Below are positions 20,074 through 32,125 of a stretch of 64,000 nucleotides of DNA, one piece after another. Each line of letters starts with the position of its first letter. Within the stretch, counting starts at the first letter, position 1. Under the pieces are notes generated by a model. It was not told the origin of the DNA, did no database searches, and saw only the letters and a list, made by a program, of their open reading frames with translations. The translations under genes and the position numbers were made by a program. Source of the DNA: Sesamum alatum (Eukaryota > Streptophyta > Magnoliopsida > Lamiales > Pedaliaceae); assembly GCA_034509735.1 (NCBI GenBank), contig JACGWO010000001.1, positions 30,755,966-30,819,965 of the forward strand, written 5' to 3'.

Positions 20074-21640
20074 TGTTAGAATAGGTGACCGAAAAGCCAA
20101 TTAGATTGGCATTTATGTCATCTATTTCTGACAATGTCATTGTAAATGTAATATTGCTATATGAATAAAGTGAGTATTCATGTTTGGCAGTTCCATTTGT
20201 TGTGCTCGCTATTTATGTTTATTCTATTAACATCACAACAAAGCCCACAGGCCAAACGTACAACCCATGTAGTTGGGTTGCGTATTGGATGGCAACTATG
20301 AAACCAACTTCTAAGGGTGAGGTCTGAAACGTTCCAAGTCGAGGACCTTGAGACAGGGCATCGAGAGTCTTACACAGACTTACAGTAAGGATTGCATTCA
20401 TTGGATGAGTGTCGTGTTTCATCGGCGACAAGCGTTGGACATCTATGCAATATTGGTGGGTTAGTTAACAAGGTTGTCAGCTGATTGAACGGACTCGCAA
20501 GAATCATATGGAAGCCTTTGAGGCTTGGTCGGTATGACTGGCATTCCCGACTCCGATAGTACGAGATTAGTCTTCGGACTTGAGGAATCATGGCAGTCAC
20601 ATGCATATGATGGGTATATCTAGCATCTAGCAAGAGATGTCCGTATCTGGGATACGTTCATCATAAGCCTTATACAGTGCAGTAAGAATATGTATTGAGG
20701 ACGGTGGATTCCAAGATAGGATCCGTCACCTGTCAGTATATGATAGTCAAGTCACCTATGCGCTCTAAGACAGTTTAAACTCTTATAAGTCTGTGGCCAC
20801 AGCGATTGGTCGAGTAGGGAATGGTTTCCTATGTCGATCAATAGAGTAAACGTGTCTCAAGTTACTAAGCATAGTTGTCTAATCCAGGATGGGAACCGAT
20901 TCCCAATTCCATGCCCTAAACTTAGACCAGGAGACGGATGATGGAAGGACAGTACTCGTATGGAACTCGGGAGCCTAAATGTTCACGCCAACATTCACCT
21001 AGTCTCTAGTGCCATGGACCGTAGCTAGACGGCCACCCATGGTGACGGGCGTTTTTCTGATTAATGATTAATCAAAAAATAGTTAATTAAATTGGATTTA
21101 ATTGACCAATTGTGTTGGAAACAAGCCCAAGTCTAGCTGAGGGTGAACCTAATGAGTCACACGGAAATCACTTTAGATTTAGCAGAATTAATTTGGAATT
21201 AATTCTAGAAGAAGCGAATAAATTTAATCGAATTAAATTTATTAAGAGAGAAAATAAATGATTGGATCATTTATTGAGAAATTCATTTGATGGATGGTCC
21301 AAGAATTAATTAATTGGATTAGTTAATTTTTTGGACTAAGGACCTTTAAATTAATTGGATTAATTTATTGGGTTTTGGCTAGAATAGTTGATTGGATCAA
21401 TTATTCTTAATTTAGACTTATATTTATTTAATTGGATTAAATAAATAACTGGGCTTCAATTGAGTTGAAATTAATTAAATTAATTAATACCCAATGGATT
21501 GTTTGGACTTTATTTAATTTGATTTAATACAAGTCCAAAAACATAAAGGTCCAAGTCCATTTTTCATGCAAGTTGAAGGTAGTTAAGGAGGAGTTTCAAC
21601 TCCTCCACATATATACATGATGTGCACGAAATTATGCTGA
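20074..21640 (+). repeat. 3' LTR of E4, diverged and probably truncated
   Basis: Starts TGTTAGAATAGGTGACC after the polypurine tract. It follows the family plan through CTAGTGCCATGGACCG (about 21007-21022), with an extra AT-rich stretch near 21053-21118. AT-rich U3-like sequence continues to a hairpin GGAGGAGTTTCAACTCCTCC near 21587. I do not see the expected terminal block (GCTCCCGGG...CCTTCA), so the R/U5 end is probably missing. Confidence 0.7.
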
Positions 21641-22146
21641 TTTGTGGGTGGTTTTTCTTGCTATCATGTGTAGTGGATGTGCTAGAAGTGTGTATGTGGA
21701 AGTTGCCTTGGAGGTTACTTATATAGATGGTTTTTTGAACACTCATAGTTTTACTTTTTAATAAATACCAAATACCCCCACCCCCACCCAGGCACCACTA
21801 CGTCGTCCCCTTCCCTTTGCCCCCTCCAATCCGCCACCCTCTGCTAAAATCGATTGCCGATCCTCACAAACCAGTTGCTACCACCCCCTCAAAACACAGT
21901 CGCCACCCGCCTCACAAACCAGTCGCCGTCCCTTTGCCCTCCCCGCCTCCAGTCCGCCACCCCTCTCTCCACCAGTCGCCGCCGCCCTCCGCAAAAACCA
22001 ATCGCCGCCCATCCCCTCACAAAGTGTTCCCCGTCGCCGTCGCCCAAACCACCACCCGTCCACTCGCCGTCGTTGTCGCCGCGCCCAAAACCCTTTCCAC
22101 CCCAGTCGTCGTCGTCTCGCCGTCGCTGCCCCTCTGCCTTTAATCC

Positions 22147-22178
<32 letters not shown>

Positions 22179-22469
22179 GACTGTAATTATATAAACAAAC
22201 TATTACATGTAATATATTTTACATTAATATCTGCATAAATGTATATTAGGTAATCATTTACAATTTTAAATCTAGACTGTTGATTTGAATTAAGTAAGAT
22301 CTGAGCCATTGATCTACTAGTTAAATTTGGACCTTAAATTTAAATTAGATCCAACGGTTCTTAATAATCTTGAGATATAATATTATAACTAAAATAAAAA
22401 ATGAATAAATAAAAAATGCGTGCACTAAACGAAACGCGTGAGAGGATTAAATTACTCTATTTTTACAAA
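21641..22469 (+). other. Unassigned stretch with C-rich segment
   Basis: 21775-22143 is strongly C-rich with repeated CCGTCGCC-like triplets, followed by a CT then TA microsatellite (22146-22178). A 108-codon proline-rich frame (21817-22143) overlaps another 108-codon frame; both look like products of composition and I do not call a gene. The rest is AT-rich with no recognisable feature. Confidence 0.5.
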
Positions 22470-22714
22470 AATAGGGAGGTAATTTGATAAAAAAAAATAA
22501 AAAATTAGAAGGGGGCAATTTACACATTTTCGATATCACAGGGCGATACTTTGCTTTGAACTCGAGTAAAAATTGTGGCACATTTGACCCTATGAGATTA
22601 AAAATTAGAATGCTACAAGTTTTTCGTCTACGGAACTAAATATGCTAAGCCCGTAAACTGTGGAACCAAAGTGCAAAATCCTCTATCATGTGGGACAAAA
22701 AGTGCAATTTTCCC
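22470..22714 (-). repeat. MULE-like terminal sequence (one end only)
   Basis: Read from the right end on the minus strand, it begins GGGAAAATTGCACTTTTTGT, then repeats of the type 'tttgcactttggttcc', the wording typical of plant Mutator-like and related MITE termini. I could not find the matching opposite terminus to the left, so the element is either truncated or broken by later insertions. No target duplication was found. Confidence 0.45.
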
Positions 22715-22736
22715 ATCCTCAGTCTAATAGAATTGG

Positions 22737-23100
22737 GTAATGATACGAGGAACTAGTAGGAAGGTGAAAAACTTTTGTATTTGTGATATCTTTGTACCCA
22801 GCCTGGATTTGCAAGGAACCTATCCAACCTTTCGCATATAAAAGACTTCTTATATCTCCTGTTTGAAAGCATGTCCTCTGTCATGTTTGCATGCAGTTTA
22901 TGATAGGAGCTATTCTTTGGTACTTGACTAGATTACTTCCTATCTTTTCCTTATTGTTAAGTAAATTATTAAGATCTTCTACAACCAACCATTTTTCATG
23001 GCTAGAGCCTTGATATGTAAAATGGTCTCAGGTCCTAGTAGCAACCTGCCACTTATTGCTCCATGATCCTAGTTGTCATCTAACTGCCGCAGCCATCAAC
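22737..23100 (-). pseudogene. L1-type LINE endonuclease fragment (minus strand)
   Basis: Reading minus, decayed but legible ORF2 endonuclease pieces appear: WLVVEDLNNLLNNKEKIGSN (equivalent to the GDFN..EKxGG region of plant L1) and RLDRFLANPGWV followed by FHLPTSSSYHYPI, which matches the RLDRF..SDHxP end of the APE domain. Catalytic D and N are altered (EDLN for GDFN). It lies back to back with the plus-strand LINE at 23160. Confidence 0.65.
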
Positions 23101-23159
23101 AAATGGTAAGTGATCGCATCTCTAAGTTTAATTTGGTTTTCTACAGTCTTCTTGTAATG

Positions 23160-25075
23160 AGAATGGCAGCTTGCAATGCTACTTGTATTCAGACTTCTAT
23201 TCGGATGGGTTGGAGATGATTTTCTAATTATAATTGCTCAGGTTCACAAATTTGGTTGGGATGGTCAGACTAATATTGATGTTGAGATTGATGAGGTTCA
23301 TAGCCAGCCACTCCACTGCAAAGTGACAAATAAGTTAACACACACTACCTGTTTGATGTCTGTTGTGTATGGGGACAATGAGATCATACTTAGAAAGGGC
23401 CTTTGGAGCACTATGGCCAGGCTTGCAGAGGGTGTACGAGATGTTCCTTGGTTGCTTTTTGGGGATTTCAACGCGGTATATGTCATCAAGATTTAGGGCT
23501 CACATTCAGCATCCCCTCAAGTGATGGAAAAGTTTCATGAAGCGGTACTTAAGGCTGAAATCACGATGGCGCCTATGCAATGTGCGGCTTTCTCATGGCA
23601 CAATTGCAACTCAGGCCCTAGAAACCTCTGGAAATGCCTTGACAGACCTATGGTGAATGACCTAGCTTGAATTATAGCAAGACAGTCATTATCTCAACTA
23701 AACTCCTAGAATCTCTTATCACTCACCTCTTATATTGATCTCCTCTAGTTGCCATTTACAATGGAAAACCTTATTCTAGTTCAATAATTACTTGGCTAAG
23801 ACTCTGGGATGCTTTGGTACGGTGGAAGGAATCTGGCAACATTCTATTCATGGCTCCCGCATGTTTTCTTTGCCAAGAAGCTTAAGCTGTGTAAAGGTCC
23901 CCTGAAGCAACTTAGGAGGACCAAGGGGAATCTTTCGCAAAATGTTGAATGCACTGCACATTTTCTGGAGGAATCACAACGGCTACTGCAACGCAATCGA
24001 TTCTGCTCGCTTTTTATTGAACTGGAGCAATGCTGCAAACCGATTTACTATAAGGTTGTCTCTCAAGAATAGGGCATGCTGCGGCAATAAGCCAAGATGT
24101 TTTCACTTAAGGATGGTGATCTTTGTACCAGGGTATTCTTTTGGAAAATTAAGGTAAGAAAGGTTGTCCATAGAGTTTACCAGATTGCCAATGATGGCGT
24201 ACTATGCTTATAGATCAAGCACTGGTCGTGTAGAAATTTGTGCATTATTTTCAATGACTATTCGGTGGTGAACGATCCTCTAGAGAGCTTGATTTTTCTT
24301 GTCCCTCACCCGATACTCACCATCGAATCAGTGATGGTGAGAGGCTTCTCCTCACGGCTCCAATCCTTGCAGCCAAAATCCAAGATGCGTTCTTCAATAT
24401 TGGGGACAACAAATCCCTGGGGCCGAACGGATACAGTTCTACATTCTTTAAGGAGGCCTAGACACTTGTGGGGCCGGATGTTATCTCTATCGTATGGGAA
24501 TTCTTCTTGCAGGGTCAGCTACTCAAGCAGCTTAAGGCGACCTTACTCACCTTAATTCTGCAGGTGCAGCATCCCCAGGGAGTGGGGGATTACAGGCCTA
24601 TTACATGTTGCAACACTATTATAAGGCTATTACTATAATCCTTGTCAACCGATCGAAAGTCCTTAGGGAAAAAATGGTGTCGGATGTGCAGAATGCATTT
24701 GTCCCTGGCCGGCAAATTGGTGACAACATCCTCCTGCCGTAGGAGCTCTTCATTGGATACAATAAAAAAAAAAAACTCCCCCTACGATGTGCCCTTAAAA
24801 TTGATCTCTGGAAAGCACTCGATTCCATTGAATAGGATTTTCTTTATGCCACTCTCCAATTATTCCAGTTTCCTCCTCTCTTTATTACGTAGATTATGGA
24901 ATATGTAACCGCTACTAGTTATTCCATTTATCTTAATGGTGGCATTCACGGGTTCTTCGAAGGGGCAAGAGGACTCCAGAAAAGTGATCCCCTCTTCCCC
25001 TACCTCTTCGTGTTGGTCATGGACGTTCTTCATGCTGATTGTGTCCCTTATTTACCTATCATTGGCTTAGTAAAG
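23160..25075 (+). pseudogene. LINE ORF2 remnant: endonuclease and 5' part of RT
   Basis: Endonuclease: LTHTTCLMSVVYGDNE and VPWLLFGDFNAV (23340-23480), then SWHNCNSGPRNLWKCLDRP (about 23592-23650). RT: SLGPNGYSSTFFKEA, VGDYRPITCCNTI, VQNAFVPGRQIGDNILL and GFFEGARGLQKSDPL (24400-25010), the last equivalent to GARGLRQGDP. Many stops and frameshifts occur. The frame is cut at about 25075 by the solo LTR and resumes at 27221. Confidence 0.8.
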
Positions 25076-26747
25076 CAATGGAATAGATGAGCAGAAAGCC
25101 AATTAGTTTGACGGTTTCGGGAACTATTCAACAGTCTTTATTGAAAGTAACTTTGTATTCATGAACATAGTAAGTGTTCGTCATTGGGACATGTGTCAAT
25201 TGTGCTTATCGATTATCTTAAACGATGCTTTAACGTTACAATAGATGCCCACAGACCAATTGGACAACCCATGCAGTTAGGTCTTGCATTGGATGGCGGC
25301 TATGAAACCAATTGATGAGGGTTTGGTTCTAAAACATTCCCAGTCGACAACCTGGAGACTGGGCATCGAGAGTCCTATGGGGACTTGCACTAAGAGTCGT
25401 ATTCGTTGGATGGGTGTCATGTTTCATCGGCGACAGACGTGGAATGTCTATACAATCTTAGTGGGTTGGTCAGTTAGGCTCAAGCCGACTGAGCTGACTC
25501 ACAGTGATTGTAATATGAAAGCCTTGGAGGCTTGGTCGGTATGACTGGAGTTCCTTGGTTCCAATAGTACGGGAGTAATCATTGGACTTGAGGAACCATG
25601 GCCGTCACGTGCACATGATGGTTGTATCTTGGATCTGGCGAGAGTAATTCATGTTGCAAACATGTTCATTGTAAGCCTTGTCCATTGCAGTCAGAATGTG
25701 TAGCGAGGACAGTTGGTTTCAAGAAGAGGTATCTCCTGTGGCTTGGGACACGTTCATGCTGCTTAAAGCTGTGGTCACAGTGGTTGATCGAGCAGGGAAT
25801 GGTTTCCTGCATCGATGTAATGAGGCATGCATAGTCTCGAGTATTAAGCATAGTTGCCTAGTTAAGAATGGGAACCGACACCCAATTTCATACCCTAGAC
25901 TAAGGCCGGTAGACGGTAGACATAAGGACTGTACCTGTACGGAATCAGTACCTATATTTCACGCTAACATTCACCTAGTCTCTAGTGCCATAGACCGTTG
26001 CTAGACGGCCACCCATGGTAACAGGATTCCGTTGGAAACGAGCCTAAGTCTAGTTGAGGGTGGACCTAAAGAGCCACACACAAATCACCGAGAAGATGAA
26101 GGAATTGACTTTGAGTCAATTTCAGAAGATGATAAATAATTGAATTAGATATGGGATAGCCCATTGGATAGGGATCGATATTGTATCGGGCCCTCGATTA
26201 ATCGATAAATCGGATTTATTGATTAAGTAAAGATTAAGGGATTGGATCTATTAATTGGGTTTGATCCACGGGCATTATTTAATTGGACCTTGAATTAAAT
26301 TAATTTAATTCTTGGGTTTATTGTAATTGGATTACAATAAAATCCAATCCATTAAATCTTGGCCCAAGAAAGATATTAATTTCACTTTTGAAATTAGGAG
26401 AAGTTGGACTTCTCCTAAATATGGATGGCTGATTTTAGCTTCTTTTAAAACCATAAAAATCAGCCGTGTTGGCCTTGTTGAAGAGGTTGACTTGTTCCTT
26501 TTTAGGAAATGAACAAATCAACCCCAGTCAAGCCTCCTTCATTTGGTATGATTTAATCATACATTGTAAAGTGGTAGGCTTGATTCAAGATTAATGGGGA
26601 TTGATTGGAATGTATCTAGATATCCTTGGATAAACCTAGACACATTCAAATAATCACATTAACGGTGTATATATATGAGTATATACAATCATCAACAAGA
26701 GGATTATCATTATTCATCCTTTTCTAGACAAAGAAGAGAACTCTCAT

Positions 26748-26806
<59 letters not shown>

Positions 26807-27220
26807 CCCCTCCTGCTCTCTCTCCCTCATGCATTGATCCCATCTTCTTAGGTCCGTTTTTCTCTAGCAAGAAATACATGATTTTGCCCGTTGTGGTGTA
26901 CACTACATTAAAGGATTCATACATTTGAATCTTGGTGAACGTTTTCCATCCATTTGAGAGGGAACAGCGCTAGTAGCGGTGCACGGAAGATAACTACAAA
27001 GTTAACCCCCGTTTATTTATATATAGTTCTCTTTATGATTATCGATGTGCCCTATATGATATACCTACTTTATGTTATCATATTCTACATCAAATGCCCG
27101 TTTGAGCACCCAAAGGAACGCCACTTGGGATGTTTTATTTATAATATGCGTTTTAAATATCGTTAAATTCCGCATATCTTGCTTCCGCTCACGCTCCCGG
27201 GTGGATCCGCTTATCCTTCA
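25076..27220 (+). repeat. Solo copia LTR inserted in the LINE
   Basis: About 2,145 bases of E3/E4-type LTR with no internal region: start decayed to CAATGGAATAGATGAGC (cf. TGTTGGAATAGGTGACC), end CTTATCCTTCA. LINE reverse transcriptase sequence stops on one side and continues on the other. Flanking five-mers TAAAG and AAAAG (the latter read in the second copy at 30038) look like a decayed target duplication. Solo LTRs arise by LTR-LTR recombination. Confidence 0.82.
26751..26804 (+). repeat. (TC)27 microsatellite in the solo LTR
   Basis: 54 uninterrupted bases of TC, in the pyrimidine-rich leader of the LTR. The duplicate unit has only a short imperfect run at 29532-29548, so the array expanded after the duplication or contracted in the other copy. 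Confidence 0.95.
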
Positions 27221-28256
27221 CAAAAACCTTAATATTTTTTAACTTTATTTTGTTGAAAATCTCCTGTTATTATGTACAGCTAATGTGCACTTTATTTCTG
27301 TCTTCAAGGACGTTGTGGAGCAATTTGCAAGATTATCGAGATTAAAAGTGAATCTAGCAAAGAGCCACCTCATTGTCTCCAAAGCGGCTTCACCCATTAA
27401 AGATGCACTTCTGGCACTGTTGGGGTATCAAGAGGGTCATCTTTCGATTAAGTATTTTGGGCTACCACTGGTGTCCTCTAGACTTACAATCAAGGACTGA
27501 AGAGCTCTCCTTTTTAATTAATCGGCGAGTTGCAAGCTCGAGCTCTTACTATCTCTCCTACGTGTCGCCTTCAAATTCTCAAGTCTATTCTCGCAGCATT
27601 TCAGATTTATTGGGCTAGCACGTTCTTCCTTTCCAAAGGAGTTCTTAACAACATTGAAACCACGTTTTGGGTTTTTCTATAGGAGGGTATTGGTGGGAAG
27701 GGGTATGCCAAGGTCTCGAAGCCAACTTTGTCTCCCAAAAGAGCATGGAGGACAAGGCGCCAAGGATGTTCACGCCACCAATAAAGCTTCGATGAGCCGC
27801 CACCTATGGGACGTGCTAACGGGCAAACACTCTATGTGGGTTAAATGGGTTACCATGTTCAGGTTGAGACATGGATCAATCTGGGCGACTAATTAGGCCA
27901 CAACAACCTGGAATTGGAAGAAGCTTCTTCAACTCCGGCCACAACTGCAACGCTTTTCACTTTATCGCGTTGGATTGGGCAACTCTTTTTTGCTTTGACA
28001 TGAGCCTTGGCATCCCTTTGGGTCGCTTCTACGTGTCTTCCTGATGGGGCAGACAATCATAAGTCTTCCCCTTGACTCTAGAGTCTTTGCAGCTTCACAA
28101 GTAGCGCAATGCTCTTAGCCATTTGCTAGGCAGTCTGAAGTGGCTGCAATTATTAATGCACTCCTACAGCTTGTTTACGGTAATGACAAGGTTGAATGGA
28201 CAGGCCGAATGATTACTTCTCCACTGCTGCTGCCTTGCAGTTATTTGTGCCATCAA
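27221..28256 (+). pseudogene. LINE RT C-terminal half and tail, copy 1
   Basis: Resumes after the solo LTR. Legible segments are LSRLKVNLAKSHLIVSKAAS, LGYQEGHLSIKYFGLPLVSSRLT and WASTFFLSKGVLNN, which are the usual thumb and post-RT motifs of plant L1 ORF2, followed by a decayed connection region. It breaks off at 28256 at the duplication junction. Confidence 0.78.
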
Positions 28257-30037
28257 CAGCGATTATCATATGAAAGCTTGGAGGCTTAGCCGGTATGATT
28301 GGAGTTCCCTAGTTCCAATAGTACGAGCGTAGTCATCCGACTTGAGGAACCACGGTGGTCACGTGCACACGATGGTTGTATCTTTGATCTGGCGAGAGGT
28401 GTTCATGTCGCAGACATGTTCATAATAAGGCTTGCCCAGTGCAATCAGAATGTGTAGCAAGGATGGTTGGTTTCAAGAAAAGGATTCGTCCCCTGTCAGT
28501 ATGTGACAGAGGTTTCTCCTGTGGCTCAGAGACACATTCATGCTGATTAAAGTTGTGGCCACAATGGTTGATCAAGCAGGAAATGGTTCCCTGCATCGAT
28601 GTAATGAGGCATGCATAGTCTCGAGTATTAAGCATAGCTACCTAGTCAAGAATGGGAACCGGCGCCCAATTTCATACCCTAGACTAAGGTCGTTAGACGA
28701 TAGAAATAAGGATCGTACCCGTACGAAATCAGTGCCTAAATGTTCATGCAAACATTCACCTAGTCTCTAGTGCCATGGACCGTTGCTAGATGACCACCCA
28801 TAGTAACGGGCTTCCGTTGGACACGAGCTCAAGTCTAGTTGAGGGTGAAGCTAAAGTGCCACAAACAAATCACCAAGGGGTGAAGGAATTGACTTGGAGT
28901 CAATTTCAGAAGATGATAAATAATTGTATTATTTATGGGATAGCCCATTGGATAGGGGCCAATATTGTATCGGGCCCTCGATTAATCGATAAATCGGATT
29001 TATTGATTAAGTAAAGATTAAGGGCTTGGATCTTTTAATTGGATTTGATCCATGGGCATTATTTAATTAGACCTTGAATTAAATTAGATTTAATTCTTGG
29101 GCTTCTTGTAATTGGATTATAATAAAATTCGATCCATTAAATCTTGGACAAAGAAGATTTTAATTTCACTTTTGAAATTAGGAGAAGTTGGACTTCTCCT
29201 AAATATGGATGATCGATTTTAGCTTCTTTTGAAAGTATAAAAATCGGCCATGTTGGCCTTGTTGAAGACGTTGACTTGTTCCTTTAGGAAAGGAACAAAT
29301 CAACCCCAGCCAAGCCTCCTCTATTTGGTATGATTTAATCATACCTTATAAAGTGGTAGGCTTGATTGAAGATTAATGGGGATTGATTGGAATGTATCTA
29401 GATATCTTGGATGAACCTAGATACATTTCAATAATTACATTAAAGATGTATATATATGAGTATATACAATCATCAACAAGTGGATTATCATTATTCATCT
29501 TTTTCTAGACAAAGAAGAGAACTCTCATATCTCTCTCTCTCCCTCTCAGCCCCTCGTGCTCTCTGTCCCTCTCACTTTGTTACTTCACTGATTTAGGATC
29601 AATTGAAGAACTGTCTAAGAAGGATACGTTAATACGATAGTGCAATCATTTTCTTGATCCCATCTTCTTAGGTCCGTTATTCTGTAGCAAGAAATGCATG
29701 ATTTTGCCTGATTTGTGTGGACTACATTAGAGAATTCATGTGTTTGAATATTGGTGAACATTTTCCAACCATTTGAGAGGGAACAACGCTAGTAGCAGTG
29801 CACGGAAGATAACTACAAAGGTAACCCTCGTTTATTTATATGTAGTTCTCTTTATGATTATCTATGTGCCCTATATGATATACTTGCTTTATATTATCAT
29901 ATTCTACATCAAATGCCCGATTGAGCACCCAAGGGAACACCACTGGGGACGTTTTATTATAATATGTGTTTTGAATATCATTAATTCCACATCTCTTGCT
30001 TCCGCTCGTGCTCCCGGGAGGATCCGCTTGTCCTTCA
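28257..30037 (+). repeat. LTR 3' part, copy 2 of the duplication
   Basis: Starts inside the LTR (GATTATCATATGAAAGCTTGG) and ends CTTGTCCTTCA at 30037. It is collinear with 25503-27220 but with many substitutions, so the duplication is not recent. Confidence 0.8.
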
Positions 30038-31627
30038 AAAAGACCTTGCTATTTCTGACTTTTATTTTGTTAACAATGTTCTATTATTTTGTATGGCTAA
30101 TGCGTACTCTATTTCTTCAAGGACGTTTTGGAGCAATTTGTAGGATTGTCGAGATTAAAAGTCAATCAGGCAAAGAGCCACCTTATTGTCTCCAAAGCGG
30201 CTTCGCCCATTAAAGATGCACTTCTGGCACTGTTGGGGTATCAAGAGGGTCATATTTCGATTAAGTATTTTGGGCTACCAATTGTGTCCTATAGACTTAC
30301 ATTCAAGGACTGCAGACCTCTCCTTTTTAATTGATCAGCGAGTTGCAATCTGGAGCTCTTACGATATCTCCTACACGCCGCCTTCAAATTCTCAAGTCTG
30401 TCCTTGCAGCGCTTCAGATTTATTGGGCTAGCACGTTCTTCCTTTCCAAAGGAGTTCTTAACAACTTTGAAACCACATTCCGGGCTTTCCTGTGGAAGGG
30501 TATTGGTGGGAAGGGGTATGCGAAGGTCTCGTGAAGCCAACTTTGTCTCCGAAAAGAGCATGGAGGACAAGGTGCCATGGATGTTCAACTACCAATAAAG
30601 CTTTGATGAGCCACCACCTATGGGAGGTGCTAACGGGCAAACACTCTATGTGGGTTAAATGGGTTACCATGTTCAGGTTAAGACATGGATCAATCAAGGC
30701 GACCAATTAGGCCACAACAACCTGGAATCGAAAGAAGCTTCTTCAACTCCGGCCACAACTGCAACGCTTTTCACTTTATCACGTTGGATTGGGAGACTCT
30801 TTTTTGCTTTAACATGATCCTTGGCATCCCTTTTGGCTGCTTCTACATGTCTTCCCGATAGGGCCGACAGTCACAGGTTTTCCCCTCGACTCTTGAGTCT
30901 CCACAGTTTCACGACCAGGGCAATGGTCTTGGCCTGCTGCTAGGAAGTCTGGAGTGGCTGCAATTATTAATGCACTCCCACCGCTTGTTGACGGCAATGA
31001 CAAGGTTGAATGGACAGGCACAGTGATTCCTTTTCCACTGTTGTTGCCTTGTAGTTGTTTATGCCACCAAACAGAGAAGGTGGAATGGGTTTGTTAGCTA
31101 GATATTCATATATCCTTTGGCTTGCACTACCAAGGAAGCTCTCCACGGAAAACAAGCTTTGGTTACATTTCCTGGTTACCACTTGTGTTCTTTGTCACGA
31201 AAATGTATTAGAATCCCACACCCATCTCTTCTTTGAGTGAACTTTCTCGCGGCGTTTCTTGACTATCTTGCGCAAAGAAGTCCATGTGGCCTTTTCTTCA
31301 ATGGAATTTGGGCGTTACTTGGGCATCCCAACACCTTCGAGGATGACATCTGATCACGGCCTCCAATTAAGCAGCTCTTGCATCCACGATTTATCATATT
31401 TGGCGGGCTCCGCTTTCAGGACAAGCATACGGATCCGACGCATTGGCTTCTATCATCCTCGACCAAGTTCGTAGTAGGATTATAGGGGATGACTTGAAAC
31501 TTAGCTTGCAATCATCCATCCTTTTTAGACTTTCGAAATAGCTAGGACTTGATTTGGTTTGTAGTTTTTCAACTGTTGTACCATCATTTTATTATTAATT
31601 AAATTTACACATTTTAAAAAAAAATAA
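30038..31627 (+). pseudogene. LINE RT C-terminal half to poly(A), copy 2
   Basis: Begins just upstream of the catalytic box, here decayed to YFVNNVLLFC (usual FADD changed to FVNN). It then repeats the copy 1 segments and extends further to a zinc-finger RT-associated motif, CVLCHENVLESHTHLFFE (about 31181-31234), with the final Cys read after a stop. The 3' untranslated region ends in an A-rich tail at 31614-31627, the expected LINE 3' end. Confidence 0.8.
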
Positions 31628-31718
31628 CAAATAAATAAATATCCATTTTTCATAATTAAATATGCTACAAAGTTTGTTCCATATATACCTAGTGCTGCAT
31701 GTGCATCCATATATGATT
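31628..31718. other. Short spacer, nothing recognised
   Basis: AT-rich sequence between the LINE tail and the CACTA MITE. I see no gene or repeat in it. Confidence 0.5.
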
Positions 31719-32037
31719 CACTACAAGAACATTGACTTTTTGCTACACTATAAATGACCATGGTTTCAAAAATCATAGTAAATCAACACTATTAACATGG
31801 TTAAACAAAATCAATTCAAGAGCTTAATTTTTTGTCATGGTTAATCAATATTTGTCATGATTTTTTTCCATAGCCAAAATATTTGTTATGGTTTTGGCCA
31901 CGGCTAATGTTTTGGCCACACTTGTAGAAACAAAGGACTATGGTCGATGCAAAGTCGCGGTTAATTTATTTTCGCCTCGGTTTTTTTCTTTTGACCATGA
32001 TAAGTAATCGTAGTGAAAAATCATACTTTTTTTAGTG
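31719..32037. mobile_element. Short non-autonomous CACTA element (MITE)
   Basis: 319 bases starting CACTACAAGAACATTGAC and ending TTTTTTTAGTG (reverse complement CACTAAAAAAA), flanked by a perfect 3-base duplication ATT (31716-31718 and 32038-32040). Subterminal motif CATGGTT/CCATGGTTT recurs several times inside. There is no coding capacity. It is not a deletion copy of the large CACTA at 45516, whose subterminal motif is GGAACGGT. Confidence 0.82.
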
Positions 32038-32125
32038 ATTATATATTGCTGATAGGAGGAATGGAGGGTCATTTCCTCGTATGTATTAAAGCTTTCATAT
32101 GTATAGTTCTTGTTGATGCATGCAT

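Larger units (their letters stand above)
14464..21640 (+). mobile_element. Copia element E4, defective
   Basis: 5' LTR 14464-16691, internal 16692-20073, 3' LTR from 20074. The primer-binding site, leader and first half of gag are deleted, so the LTR end is joined straight to mid-gag. The two LTRs share their start (TGTTRGAATAGGTGACC) and general plan but differ strongly, so they may not come from one insertion. The coding region has many stops and shifts. The right limit is approximate. Confidence 0.82.
25503..31060 (+). repeat. Tandem duplication of LTR 3' part plus LINE 3' part
   Basis: Unit 1 (about 25503-28258) and unit 2 (about 28259-31050) each consist of the same part of the LTR, from 'gattNtNatatgaaag' to its end, followed by the same LINE RT-to-tail segment. 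The junction at 28256-28259 joins LINE tail to mid-LTR at ACAG, present in both parents. Unit 2 keeps about 75 bases (29580-29655) that unit 1 lacks. Confidence 0.82.

Noticed and set aside
21817..22180. Two overlapping 108-codon proline/serine-rich ORFs
   Set aside because: Low-complexity C-rich DNA, no domain, two frames equally open and no clear start or splice context.
24619..24908. Short ORFs suggestive of host genes in the LINE area
   Set aside because: The frames coincide with decayed LINE RT motifs on the plus strand, so no separate gene is supported.
26724..26924. Arg/Glu-repeat ORF on the minus strand
   Set aside because: It translates the (TC)27 microsatellite.
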